This document shows positions 17,871 to 26,184 of a stretch of DNA of 64,000 nucleotides, one piece after another (the first letter of the stretch is position 1; each line of letters begins with the position of its first letter). A program made the position numbers and the translations under genes. The stretch is taken from the NCBI RefSeq assembly GCF_007859315.1, contig NZ_VOHA01000001.1:372001-436000 (forward strand), written 5' to 3'. Origin of the DNA: Reyranella sp. CPCC 100927 (lineage in GTDB: Bacteria; Pseudomonadota; Alphaproteobacteria; Reyranellales; Reyranellaceae). The notes below the pieces were generated by a model, which ran no database searches, was not told the DNA's origin, and was given only the letters and a program-made list of their open reading frames with translations.

Positions 17871-18764
17871 TCAGTGCACGGTTTCGCCGGCCACGTGCCT
17901 CAGCTTGTCGGGATTGCGCACGACATAGATGCCGGTGATCGTGCCATCCTCGATTCGCAACGCCGTCGTTTGCAGCGTGCCCTCGCCTTCGACGGTGACA
18001 AACCCCGGCAGGCCGTTGATGAAGGCGAAGCGCACGATCCGCGACATCGCCCGGGCGAACAAGCGCGCCAGGGCCTCGTGCAGCTTCAAGGCATCCACCA
18101 GACCGACGATGGGCTTGCGCGGCGATGACTTCTTGCCGCCGCCGTCGGCATACACCGATACATCGGCTGCCAGCATCGACTGCAGGGCGCTCATGTCGCC
18201 GCGGCGGGAGGCCGCGAAGAACGCGGCGGCGATCTGCAGTCCGCGCTCCCGGGGCAGGTCGAAGCGCGGGCGTGGCGTGCGTACGTTGGCGCGGGCCCGG
18301 CTGGCGAGCTGGCGGCAGGCAGCGGGATCGCGGCCGATCGTGCGCGCGATCTCGTCGAAGCCGATACCGAAGACGTCGTGCAGAATGAAAGCGGCGCGCT
18401 CCAGCGGCGACAGCCGTTCCAGGGCCATCATCAAGGGCAGGGTGACGTCGTCGATGTCATCGTCCTGCGCCTCGACAACAGGCTCCGGCAGCCACGGGCC
18501 GGGATAGACTTCGCGTCGCCGGCGCGCCGACTTCAGCTGATCCAGGCACAGGCGCATGACCACCCGGCGCAGGAAGGCCTGCGGCTCGTGGATGGCGCTG
18601 CGATCCGCGGCCATCCAGCGGATGAAGGCGTCCTGAACAACATCTTCCGCATCGGCGACCGATCCCAGCATCCGGTAGGCCGTGCGGAACAATGTCGGGC
18701 GCAGCCCGTCGAAGGACGCGGCGGCGTCGTGGTCAGCTGCCATCGCTGATGTCCGTCCTGGCAT
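17871..18764 (-). CDS. ECF41-group RNA polymerase sigma factor with SnoaL-like C-terminal domain
   Basis: 297 residues from ATG 18764 (GGAGAC just upstream; a second ATG at 18743 lacks one). Sigma-2 (FRTAYRMLGSVADAEDVVQDAFIRW) and sigma-4 (LSPLERAAFILHDVFGIGFDEIARTIG) are followed by a SnoaL-like domain of about 110 residues. All three group-defining motifs of ECF41 are present: WLPEP between the sigma domains (near residue 90), DGGGK (near 207) and NPDKL (near 283). In ECF41 factors the C-terminal extension replaces an anti-sigma factor and tunes activity. Its usual carboxymuconolactone-decarboxylase-like partner is not adjacent; the nearest redox gene is the flavodoxin-like one downstream. 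Confidence 0.93.
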   Translation of the reverse strand: MPGRTSAMAADHDAAASFDGLRPTLFRTAYRMLGSVADAEDVVQDAFIRWMAADRSAIHEPQAFLRRVVMRLCLDQLKSARRRREVYPGPWLPEPVVEAQDDDIDDVTLPLMMALERLSPLERAAFILHDVFGIGFDEIARTIGRDPAACRQLASRARANVRTPRPRFDLPRERGLQIAAAFFAASRRGDMSALQSMLAADVSVYADGGGKKSSPRKPIVGLVDALKLHEALARLFARAMSRIVRFAFINGLPGFVTVEGEGTLQTTALRIEDGTITGIYVVRNPDKLRHVAGETVH

Positions 18765-18840
18765 GACGTCTCCGATCGTGGAAACCAGTGACAGGACGAG
18801 ACACGATGGCCGTCTGTGACATCGACAACGATATCCGTCG

Positions 18841-19434
18841 TCAGTCGCTGGGATCGCCGAAGGCGAGGCGCGTGGCGTAGCCGCGCACGTCGCGCGGCCA
18901 GCCTGCGGCATGTTGTGCGAACCGGACCGGATCGTGGGCGAACAGGGCGCGCGCGGCTTCCTCGAAGCCAGGCAGGTTGCCCGCCAGCGCCGACATGAAA
19001 CGATAGGCAATCTCCTGCGCTGCCCGGTTCTTCTGCCGCGGGTCGTCGAACCGCCTGGCCGCGTCCACCAATCGCCGCAATGCGACGGACGCGCCGCCCG
19101 GCTGGGCCGCCAGCCACGTCCAGTGCCGCGGCAGCAGGGTGACCTCACGCCCGATCACGCCCAGCCGGGGCCGTCCTCGTCCGCGCGGCGGGGGCGCCGA
19201 GTCATCAGGTCGTGGCGCGGCTGCCGACGACAACCGCGCGGCGATGTCGCCTGTCGTACCGCGAAGATCGACGTCGATGACGCGGCCCGTCGCGTCATTG
19301 AAGATGAGAAGGGGCGCTGTCGTGCCGCCGTCGCCAGCGGCTTTGACCGCCAGCGCGACCTCGACCAGAGGGCCGGCCGCCAACCGGCGATGGCCCTCGA
19401 AAGCCGTGCAGAGCGTGGTTGTGGGGTCGGTCAT
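18841..19434 (-). CDS. DUF2239 family protein of unknown function
   Basis: 197 residues. The central segment RGRPRLGVIGREVTLLPRHW followed by WLAAQPGGASVALRRLVDAAR is the hallmark of the DUF2239 family, known in many proteobacteria but without an assigned biochemical role. No signal peptide or membrane helix is visible. ATG 19434 lies only a couple of bases from the transcription start expected from a good promoter (TTGACA at 19470-19465, TATAAA at 19448-19443, 16-bp spacer), so the transcript may be leaderless. It diverges from the GIY-YIG gene across 80 bp carrying direct-repeat motifs, so the two are probably co-regulated. Confidence 0.85.
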   Translation of the reverse strand: MTDPTTTLCTAFEGHRRLAAGPLVEVALAVKAAGDGGTTAPLLIFNDATGRVIDVDLRGTTGDIAARLSSAAAPRPDDSAPPPRGRGRPRLGVIGREVTLLPRHWTWLAAQPGGASVALRRLVDAARRFDDPRQKNRAAQEIAYRFMSALAGNLPGFEEAARALFAHDPVRFAQHAAGWPRDVRGYATRLAFGDPSD

Positions 19435-19442
19435 CTGTTGAA

Positions 19443-19487
19443 TTTATACCCGGATAATATTATATGTCAATTATTACCCGTATAATA
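19443..19487. promoter_or_regulatory. Divergent promoter with direct-repeat operator motifs
   Basis: TACCCGGATAATA at 19447-19459 and TACCCGTATAATA at 19475-19487 are near-identical direct repeats 28 bp apart. The first overlaps the -10 of the minus-strand promoter (TTGACA 19470-19465, TATAAA 19448-19443). The second contains TATAAT at 19481-19486, a good -10 for the plus-strand gene. A repressor bound to both would silence both genes. Confidence 0.55.
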
Positions 19488-19514
19488 ATGATCCAGGCGC
19501 GAGGCGTTTCGGTG

Positions 19515-19853
19515 ATGAAGGGCGACAGTCGAAAAGCAGCGATCCGGGCCTACAAGGAACGCAGGCCGGTGGCTGGAATCTACGCCATTCGCTGTGCTGC
19601 CTCCGGCAAGGTCTGGGTGGGCCAGAGCCCAACCCTGGACACCGTCCAGAATCGCATCTGGTTCACCCTGCGCCAGGGCAGCAGCCCGTATCGGGACCTC
19701 CAGAAGGCCTGGCGTGAGCGGGGCGCCGAAAGCTTTGTCTTCGACGTCCTCGAGCGGTGGGATGAAGACGATGACGTCGCCATCGATCGCGACACGCATC
19801 TGAAGGCGCGCTTGGCCCACTGGCGATCGGCGCTGGGTGCAGGGGCCATCTGA
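19515..19853 (+). CDS. GIY-YIG domain protein
   Basis: 112 residues from ATG 19515. The frame is open to 19464, but the TATAAT at 19481 would start transcription after the earlier ATGs, which favours 19512 or 19515. GIYAIRCAASGKVWVGQSPTL is a GIY-YIG motif (GIY, then VWVG in place of the second YIG), followed by a conserved Arg in NRIWFTLRQG and FVFDVLERW near the expected catalytic Glu. Stand-alone proteins of this type resemble the UvrC/YhbQ nuclease fold; nuclease activity is not certain. Co-regulation with the divergent DUF2239 gene is likely. Confidence 0.75.
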   Translation: MKGDSRKAAIRAYKERRPVAGIYAIRCAASGKVWVGQSPTLDTVQNRIWFTLRQGSSPYRDLQKAWRERGAESFVFDVLERWDEDDDVAIDRDTHLKARLAHWRSALGAGAI

Positions 19854-19933
19854 ATTGTTGTGAACGGTCCGCGGCTTGGCCTGCGCATCGGCAAACCGCT
19901 ACGCTGCGCGTCCCCATTGGTGGAGCCGCTATC

Positions 19934-20893
19934 GTGACCGATCGTACGCACATCCTGTTGTGGACCGACTCCACGCGCGCCTATGTCGAGGCCATCGCCG
20001 CGGCAGGCCTGTCCGACCGCGTCGCCATCGACACGGTCGCGCGCAAGGAGCGGCCGTCGGCCGACCAGCTGGCGCGGGTTGAAGTGCTGTTCGCGCCGGG
20101 CGCGCCGCCCGGTGTCTTGTCCGCCATGCCGAAACTGCGGTGGGTGCAGTCGATGACGGCGGGAGTCGAGCACTGGCTGGCGCTGCCCGACCTGCCGCCC
20201 GACCTGGCGCTCACCTGCGCCCGCGGCACGCACCGCGAATCGATGCCGGAGAACATCCTGGGTGCGCTGTTCTATGTCAGCAAGCCGTACGCCGCTGCGG
20301 TCGAGAGCCAGAAGCGCAGACAGTGGGTCCCCACTGTCGCACAGCCGCTGAGTGACAAGACGCTGGGCATTCTCGGCCTGGGCGTCCTCGGCGAGGAGGT
20401 TGCGCGTCTTGCCGCCGCGCTGGGGATGCGCGTCGTCGGCACGCGCCGCCGGCCGGCGCCGATGGCGAACGTCGCCGACGTGCTGCCGCCGGAGCGCACC
20501 GATGAGGTGCTGGCGCAATCGGATTTTGTGCTGCTGTTGCTGCCGGCAACGCCACAGACCGACAATTTCATCGATGCGCGCCGCCTGGGCGCGATGAAGC
20601 CGACGGCCTGGCTGTTGAATTTCGGCCGCGGGCATTTGATCAAGGATGACGACCTTGTTGCCGCCGTGAAGCAGAAGACGATCGCGGGTGCCATGCTCGA
20701 TGTCTTCCGACAGGAGCCGTTGCCCGCCGAGCATCCGTTCTGGACCACCGACGGCATCATCGTGCTGCCGCATATCGGCGGCCCTCACCCGCAACGCGAC
20801 AAGATCGTGGCACGCCTGTTCGTGGAGAACCTGGACCGCTACCTGCGCGGTGCATCGCTGAAGGAGGTTGTCGATCGCGTCGCCGGATATTGA
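19934..20893 (+). CDS. D-isomer-specific 2-hydroxyacid dehydrogenase family protein
   Basis: 319 residues, GTG start. The NAD-binding domain has LGILGLGVLGEEVARLAAALG in the middle of the chain, with the catalytic trio readable as Arg in NFGRGHLI, Glu in RQEPLP and His in LPHIGGP. It would interconvert a 2-oxoacid and a D-2-hydroxyacid with NAD(P)H in the cytosol, in the GhrA/YcdW-like branch judging by length. It is followed 82 bp later by an acyl-CoA synthetase on the same strand, which may mean a shared pathway for a hydroxy or oxo acid. Substrate unknown. Confidence 0.88.
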   Translation: MTDRTHILLWTDSTRAYVEAIAAAGLSDRVAIDTVARKERPSADQLARVEVLFAPGAPPGVLSAMPKLRWVQSMTAGVEHWLALPDLPPDLALTCARGTHRESMPENILGALFYVSKPYAAAVESQKRRQWVPTVAQPLSDKTLGILGLGVLGEEVARLAAALGMRVVGTRRRPAPMANVADVLPPERTDEVLAQSDFVLLLLPATPQTDNFIDARRLGAMKPTAWLLNFGRGHLIKDDDLVAAVKQKTIAGAMLDVFRQEPLPAEHPFWTTDGIIVLPHIGGPHPQRDKIVARLFVENLDRYLRGASLKEVVDRVAGY

Positions 20894-20975
20894 TGGCACG
20901 AGCGGCTGACACCGCACGGCGTCTCTGCCATACCGGCAGGACAACATTTCGTAGAACACTCCGGGGAAACGTCCA

Positions 20976-22835
20976 ATGAAGGTCCGTACGCAGGCCGATA
21001 TTGCCGAACTCGAACGCGTGCCTGTCACCGAACGCATCCGCCATACCAACGTCGCTGATCTGCTGCGCGATACCGCGGCGCGAAATGCCGACAAGGTGGC
21101 GATCCGCTATTTGTCCGGCACCGGTGCGACGGATCCCGTGCGCGATGTCAGCTATACCGAACTGCTGCGGCGCGTGTTCCAGGCGGCCAATCTGTTGCGG
21201 GCCGAGGGTATCGGTCCTGACGACACCGTGACCTTGCTGATGCCCAGCGTGCCGGAGACCTTCTTCGCGATGTGGGGCGCCGAGATCGCCGCCGTCGCCA
21301 ATCCGGTGAACTATTTCCTCGATGCCTCGCAGATCACCGGCATCATGAGGGAAGCCGGCGCCAAGGCCCTGGTCGCGGTCGACCCATCGATCTATCCCGA
21401 CATCTGGCCGAAGGTGGAAGCGATCCGCGCGGCGATGCCGGCGCTGAAGGTGTTCAGCGTCGGGGGCAGCAACACGCCGGCCGCCGGTGTCGTCGATTTC
21501 AACAGCGCCAGCGCGGCGCAGCCCGGCGATCGGCTGGTGACGCCCAAGCCGCTCGATCGCGACACGGTGGCGGCGCTGTTTCATACCGGCGGCACCACGG
21601 GCCTGCCCAAGCTGGCCAAGCACACCCACGGTGCGCTGACCTTGATGGCGTGGAGCAACGCCCTGATGGTCGATCTCGGGCCCGACATGGTGCTGCTCAA
21701 TCCGCTGCCGCAGTTCCATGTCGGCGGCTCGCTGTTCGGCGCGCTGTCGCCGGTCGCCAAGGGCTGGACGGTCGTGATTCCGACGCCGTTGGGCGCCCGC
21801 AATCCCAATGTCGTGCGTGACTACTGGGGCATCGTCGAACGCAACCGGGTCACGATCGGTGGCGCCGTGCCGACCAGCCTGGCCGCGATCATGAACGTGC
21901 CTCGCGACGGGCACGACATCTCGTCGCTCAAGACCTTCGTCACCGGCGGCTCGACCGTGCCGGTCGAGCTCATCCGCCGCATCGAGCGCGAGATCGGTGC
22001 CCCGGTGGTCGAAGGCTACGGCATGACCGAAGTGCACTGCTATTCGACCATGAACCCGTACCACGGCGAGCGCCGCACCGGGTCGGTCGGTTTGCGCCTG
22101 CCCTACACCGAGGTGCGCATCGCCGATGTCGGGCCCGATGGCGTCATCCGCCGCGATTGCGCGACCGACGAGATCGGCCATGTCCTGATGCGTGGCCCGC
22201 AGGTGACGCCGGGCTATCTCGATCCGCGTCACGACCGCAACGCCATGCTGGCCGACGGCTGGCTCGACTCCGGCGACCTGGGCCGTGTCGATGCCGAGGG
22301 CTATGTCTGGCTCACCGGACGCTCGAAGGACCTCATCATCCGGGGCGGCCACAACATCGATCCGGTCGTGATCGAGGAAGCCTTGAACCGCCATCCCGCC
22401 GTCGAGACCGCCGCCGCGGTCGGCCTGCCCGATACCTATGCCGGTGAACTGCCGATGGTGTTCGTGCAGCTGCGTCCCGGCGCCTCGGCGAGCGCGGAAG
22501 AACTGCGCGAGTTCTGCCGCAAGGAAATTCCCGAACGCGCCGCCGTGCCCGTGCAGGTGGTGCCGATTGCCGTCATGCCGCTGACCGGCGTCGGCAAGAT
22601 CTTCAAGCCGGCTCTGCGCTTGAACGCCGCGCAGCTGGCATTCGACGCGGCCCTCGCGCCGCTGCGTGCCGAGGGAATTGCGGCGACCGTGACGGTCGGC
22701 AATGATGCCACGCACGGCACCTTGGCAACCGTGCATGTCGCCAAGGGTGCCGACAAGCAGGACGCGATCGCGCAACGCTGCGCGGCATTGCTGGGCGGCT
22801 TCCAGATCCGCCATGTCGTTGCGTTCGATTCCTGA
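20976..22835 (+). CDS. AMP-forming acyl-CoA synthetase
   Basis: 619 residues of the ANL superfamily. The ATP-binding loop is HTGGTTGLPKLAKHTH, followed by EGYGMTEVHC, then SGDLGRVDAEGYVWLTGRSKDLIIRGGHNIDP and the C-terminal catalytic Lys in TGVGKIFKPAL. It activates a carboxylic acid to its CoA thioester via an acyl-adenylate. The C-terminus runs about 75 residues past that Lys, slightly longer than usual. Its position after a 2-hydroxyacid dehydrogenase hints at a linked substrate. Chain length is not predictable. Confidence 0.9.
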   Translation: MKVRTQADIAELERVPVTERIRHTNVADLLRDTAARNADKVAIRYLSGTGATDPVRDVSYTELLRRVFQAANLLRAEGIGPDDTVTLLMPSVPETFFAMWGAEIAAVANPVNYFLDASQITGIMREAGAKALVAVDPSIYPDIWPKVEAIRAAMPALKVFSVGGSNTPAAGVVDFNSASAAQPGDRLVTPKPLDRDTVAALFHTGGTTGLPKLAKHTHGALTLMAWSNALMVDLGPDMVLLNPLPQFHVGGSLFGALSPVAKGWTVVIPTPLGARNPNVVRDYWGIVERNRVTIGGAVPTSLAAIMNVPRDGHDISSLKTFVTGGSTVPVELIRRIEREIGAPVVEGYGMTEVHCYSTMNPYHGERRTGSVGLRLPYTEVRIADVGPDGVIRRDCATDEIGHVLMRGPQVTPGYLDPRHDRNAMLADGWLDSGDLGRVDAEGYVWLTGRSKDLIIRGGHNIDPVVIEEALNRHPAVETAAAVGLPDTYAGELPMVFVQLRPGASASAEELREFCRKEIPERAAVPVQVVPIAVMPLTGVGKIFKPALRLNAAQLAFDAALAPLRAEGIAATVTVGNDATHGTLATVHVAKGADKQDAIAQRCAALLGGFQIRHVVAFDS

Positions 22836-22938
22836 CGTCTGATCACTTCAGCGATCGCCGTCTCCCCGCGGGGCATGTGGCCGAAGCGACCATATCGGTC
22901 TGCATAACCTCTTTGCGCCTGGAGGCACGAGGAGTATT

Positions 22939-22954
22939 ATGACCATATGACCAT
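22939..22954. promoter_or_regulatory. Tandem ATGACCAT operator upstream of toxin-antitoxin genes
   Basis: Two head-to-tail copies of ATGACCAT (22939-22946, 22947-22954), with a further GACCATAT at 22888-22895, lie 18 bp before the antitoxin start. Phd/YefM antitoxins bind short repeats in their own promoter, so this is the expected autoregulatory site. Confidence 0.5.
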
Positions 22955-22972
22955 TTTTTTGGCGGGGTCGCC

Positions 22973-23206
22973 ATGAAGAGTGTGACCGTTGTCGAAGCAA
23001 AGTCTCGTTTCTCGGCTCTATTGGCTGAGGTCGAGGCGGGTGAGGAAATCGCTGTCACCCGCCATGGAAGGGTCGTGGCACGGCTGGTCCCGGATCGACC
23101 CCAGGTCGCGGCCGACGCCTTTCGCGACCTCTGGACCGATGGCGACATCGACCTGCAAGCCCCAGAGGACAAGCCGGCGGAATCCGTATCTTCCTTGGAC
23201 GACTAG
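22973..23206 (+). CDS. Type II antitoxin, Phd/YefM family
   Basis: 77 residues. The N-terminal half has the Phd/YefM pattern: VEAKSRFSALLAEVEAGEEIAVTRHGRVVARLVP, a DNA-binding dimer fold. The acidic C-terminal tail (about residues 50-77) is the expected disordered toxin-wrapping part. It precedes the PIN toxin by 3 bp and would repress the pair together with the toxin. Confidence 0.9.
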   Translation: MKSVTVVEAKSRFSALLAEVEAGEEIAVTRHGRVVARLVPDRPQVAADAFRDLWTDGDIDLQAPEDKPAESVSSLDD

Positions 23207-23209
23207 GCC

Positions 23210-23626
23210 GTGGCCACCCTCTATCTTCTGGACACCAACATCGTCATTGCGGCGCTGAGAGGAAGTATCGACGTACAGCGTCGGCTACAGACCGTTCCGC
23301 TCAGCGCCACGCGTTTGTCGACCATTGTCCTGGGGGAGCTGGCCTTCGGTGCGGAGAAGAGCGCGCAGGGTGAGCGCAACCGGGCGCGGCTCGCCGCTCT
23401 TGCGCAGCGCCTGCCGCTGGTCGGCATCGACCTTGAGACCACGCGCCACTACGCTCGGATCAGGGTGCTGCTTGAGCGGCAGGGGACTCCCATTGGTGCC
23501 AATGACACGTGGATCGCTGCCCAGGCCGCCGCCATCAACGCCACATTGGTGACCGACAATGAACGCGAGTTTTCCCGCGTGCCTGGTTTGTCGCTGGAAA
23601 ACTGGCTGAGATCTGACGTCGCATGA
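23210..23626 (+). CDS. Type II toxin, VapC-like PIN-domain ribonuclease
   Basis: 138 residues, GTG start 3 bp after the antitoxin stop. The PIN active-site acids are visible: Asp in YLLDTNIVIAALRG, Glu in LGELAFGAEKS, Asp in IGANDTWIAAQA and Asp in LVTDNEREFSRV. VapC toxins cut specific tRNAs or rRNA and stop translation when free of antitoxin. All acidic residues are kept, so the toxin looks intact. A Phd-type antitoxin with a PIN toxin is a common mixed pairing. Confidence 0.92.
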   Translation: MATLYLLDTNIVIAALRGSIDVQRRLQTVPLSATRLSTIVLGELAFGAEKSAQGERNRARLAALAQRLPLVGIDLETTRHYARIRVLLERQGTPIGANDTWIAAQAAAINATLVTDNEREFSRVPGLSLENWLRSDVA

Positions 23627-23676
23627 GTGCAGCGCATCGATGGCCTTGTCCATCGCCACCAAGAGGATGACGCCAC

Positions 23677-24612
23677 ATGAAGCTGGTCTGTTTCGACGAA
23701 TTTCGTCTGGGTGTTCTCAAGGGCGAGACCGTTGTCGATATCACCGATACGGTGAAGGACATCCCGCACATCGATCCGCGTGACCTGATCCTGGGCCTGA
23801 TCGCGCGCTGGGACGATTATAAAGGCAGGATCGAGAAGGCCGTGGCGGCGGGCCAGGGTGTTCCGCTCAAAGGCGTACGCCTGCGGCCGCCGGTGCCGAA
23901 GCCCGGCAATATCGTCTGCATGGCCGTCAACTACATGGAGGACGGCACGCTGCCCGAGAAACCGCAGATCAACGCCTTCCACAAGGCGGCGACGGCGGTG
24001 ATCGGCGATGGCGACACGATGGTGCTGCCCGACGCGCCGGCCACGATCTTCGAGGGCGAGGCGGAGCTGGCGCTGGTGATCGGCAAGCGCGCCACGCGCG
24101 TATCGCAGGCGGACGCCCTGAAGCACATCTTCGGCTACACGTGCTTCATCGATGGATCGGCCCGTGGCCTGCCGCCGCCCGGCAACGTGTTCTTCCAGAT
24201 GAAGTCGCGCGATACGTTTGCGCCGATCGGGCCCTGCCTCGTGACCGCCGACGAGATCGCCGACCCGCAGAACCTCAACATCACGCTCACCAACAACGGC
24301 GCGGTGATGCAGAAGTTCAACACATCGGACATGGCGCACCAGATCGCGCGCTGCATCGAATGGGTGAGCTCGATCCACACCCTGGAGCCGGGCGACGTGG
24401 TCGCCACCGGCACCAATCACCGCGGCCTGCACGCCTTCATGGATGGCGATCGGATCGAACTGACCATCGAGAAGGTCGGTACCTTGCGCCTTGGCGTCCG
24501 CGATGAACTCAAACGTACCTGGGCGCGCACGACCCGCCTGCAGCACAAGGAGCAGGGCGGCGAGGGTCCGCACACGCCGCAGCTGTCGGGCAAGTACGCC
24601 AAGAGCGCGTAG
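23677..24612 (+). CDS. Fumarylacetoacetate hydrolase (FAH) family protein
   Basis: 311 residues. After an N-terminal cap domain, the FAH core has the metal ligands in TIFEGEAELALVIG and in GYTCFIDGSARG, and the C-terminal GDVVATGTNHRG segment where the family usually has TGTPxG. These enzymes hydrolyse or hydrate 2,4-dioxo acids, or decarboxylate oxaloacetate-like acids, using Mg or Mn. The substitution in the GTNHRG loop and the short tail after residue 280 set it apart from fumarylpyruvate hydrolases. Single gene, downstream of the toxin-antitoxin pair. Substrate unknown; a 2,4-dioxo-3-deoxy sugar acid is one possibility given the sugar genes at 56-58 kb. Confidence 0.87.
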   Translation: MKLVCFDEFRLGVLKGETVVDITDTVKDIPHIDPRDLILGLIARWDDYKGRIEKAVAAGQGVPLKGVRLRPPVPKPGNIVCMAVNYMEDGTLPEKPQINAFHKAATAVIGDGDTMVLPDAPATIFEGEAELALVIGKRATRVSQADALKHIFGYTCFIDGSARGLPPPGNVFFQMKSRDTFAPIGPCLVTADEIADPQNLNITLTNNGAVMQKFNTSDMAHQIARCIEWVSSIHTLEPGDVVATGTNHRGLHAFMDGDRIELTIEKVGTLRLGVRDELKRTWARTTRLQHKEQGGEGPHTPQLSGKYAKSA

Positions 24613-24945
24613 CGAAGACGCTTTCGATCCTCTGCGTGCGGGGGCCGAAATGTTTATTTTCGTTCCGCTTGTTTTGGGCGCGCGCGACTAGATATTCCAC
24701 GCAAGCGACACACGGTGCTGCCGTCGTTCAGGCAGCACCCCACACGTCCCCTGAGAGGTACCGCCCAAGAGCACACGACTTTCTGGCCGTAACTGGCCGC
24801 TTTCTGCCGCCGGCTGGCCGCGCTGAGCGGTGTCGTCCAAGGCCTTGGCGTCAAACCCCGATCCGACTTTCTGGCCGTATCTGCCCTTTCTGCCAGCCCA
24901 TCCCTTCTCCCCCGCCCGCGCGGGGAGAAGGGATGGCTCGGGCGG
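24613..24945. other. 333-bp gap between convergent genes with hairpins and a short direct repeat
   Basis: GGTGCTGCC/GGCAGCACC (24714-24722, 24731-24739) is a possible terminator stem without a T-run. CGACTTTCTGGCCGTA recurs at 24776 and 24864 as part of a roughly 32-bp imperfect direct repeat. A perfect 15-bp inverted repeat at 24898-24912/24922-24936 (CCATCCCTTCTCCCC) lies just past the stop of the minus-strand gene and may end that transcript. No gene seen. Confidence 0.6.
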
Positions 24946-26016
24946 CTACGCAAAAGCCTGGCGGATGCGGGCCCAGTCGGCCAGTGCCTGCTCCTGGCCC
25001 GGCACGATCTGGATCGTGAACTGCGTGTAGCCGGCGCCGCGCAAGGCATCGATGCGCTGCTTGATCTCCGGCTCCGTCGCCGTGAACGACGTGGCGCGGA
25101 TCAGGTCGGCGGTGATGAAAGGTCGTTCCTCGGGCTTGAGGACCATCAGGTGCCCGCGATGGTTCTGCAGGTAGCGGGCATCCTGGGGCTCGAACGTGCG
25201 GGCCAGTGCGATGTAGCCGTCGATCTCGGCGCGGCGCTGGGTCGGCATGCTGACGCCGGGCGCCAGGCCCGACAGGGCCTCGTCCGCCGCGCGATGCAGC
25301 ATCACGGCGGCACGCGGCCCCGCTTGCGCCATCGCGCGGGGCGAGTCGGCGGGCTCGCCGTCCTGCAGCACGCAGCCCAGTGCGAAAGCCGTGGCCTGCA
25401 GATCGCTGCGCGCATGTCCGGCCCGATGCCAGGCCTCGGCCATGGCCTCGACCTCCTTGATGCCGGTGGCGACGTTGCCGACGAAGTCGATCCAGCCCGC
25501 GCGCAGCTTGGCCGTGAGCGCGCGGGTGCGGGGACCGAATGCCGACAGGTGCAGTGGGATGGGATCCTTGATGTTGAACAGGTCCAGCTCGGGATTGAGG
25601 AAGGCGATCTTGCGTTGCTCGCCTTCCATGTCGAAATCGACGGTGTCGCCCCGCAGCAGGCCATAGACCTGGGCGATGTAGGCTTCCATGGCCTTGACCT
25701 TCATCGCCCCGAAGCCCATGGCGCGGCGGGCCGTGAAGCCGGTGCCGACGCCGAAGTCGATGCGGCCGGGCGCCAGCTTGTTGAGTGATGCCAGCGCATT
25801 GGCGGCAACCGGCGCAATGCGGTTCGATGGTACCAATACGCCGGTGCCCAGCCGGATGCGGCGCGTCGTGACGGCTGCGGCGCCCATGGCGACGAAGCAG
25901 TCGGCGCTCAGCATCTGGGTGTCGTAGAACCAGGCGTGCGTGAAGCCGAGCTCCTCGGCCCGTTGCACCACTTTCCAGGAGTCAGCAGCCGTGGGTAGTG
26001 CGATACCGAAATCCAT
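24946..26016 (-). CDS. LLM-class flavin-dependent oxidoreductase (luciferase-like)
   Basis: 356 residues from ATG 26016 with GGAGG 5 bases upstream. The TIM-barrel family pattern is clear: MDFGIALPTAADSWKVVQRAEELGFTHAWFYDTQ at the start, TRRIRLGTGVLVPSNR, GRIDFGVGTGFTARRAMG. F420- or FMN-dependent members of this class oxidise or reduce diverse substrates. No strict F420 signature could be asserted. It is a lone gene, divergent from an alpha/beta hydrolase. Substrate unknown. Confidence 0.87.
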   Translation of the reverse strand: MDFGIALPTAADSWKVVQRAEELGFTHAWFYDTQMLSADCFVAMGAAAVTTRRIRLGTGVLVPSNRIAPVAANALASLNKLAPGRIDFGVGTGFTARRAMGFGAMKVKAMEAYIAQVYGLLRGDTVDFDMEGEQRKIAFLNPELDLFNIKDPIPLHLSAFGPRTRALTAKLRAGWIDFVGNVATGIKEVEAMAEAWHRAGHARSDLQATAFALGCVLQDGEPADSPRAMAQAGPRAAVMLHRAADEALSGLAPGVSMPTQRRAEIDGYIALARTFEPQDARYLQNHRGHLMVLKPEERPFITADLIRATSFTATEPEIKQRIDALRGAGYTQFTIQIVPGQEQALADWARIRQAFA

Positions 26017-26184
26017 GACTGCCTCCGCCGCGGTGATTGATGGACGCATTGTTCCTCGCGCCGGTCGGACGTCAACCGATGTTCGCCGCCACAGTCATGC
26101 CGGGGCCGCATCGCCCCTCGGTGAAAGCGCCGTTGCCGATCGGCCCACGGCGCGCTCTGATGTCGTTACGTGGACGAGGGTGTC

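Noticed and set aside
20757-22814. 685-codon minus-strand open frame
   Set aside because: Lies opposite the intact acyl-CoA synthetase and has no recognisable motif.
24714-24739. Hairpin considered as a rho-independent terminator of the FAH gene
   Set aside because: Stem is good but no T-run follows; kept only as a possible stem in the gap description.
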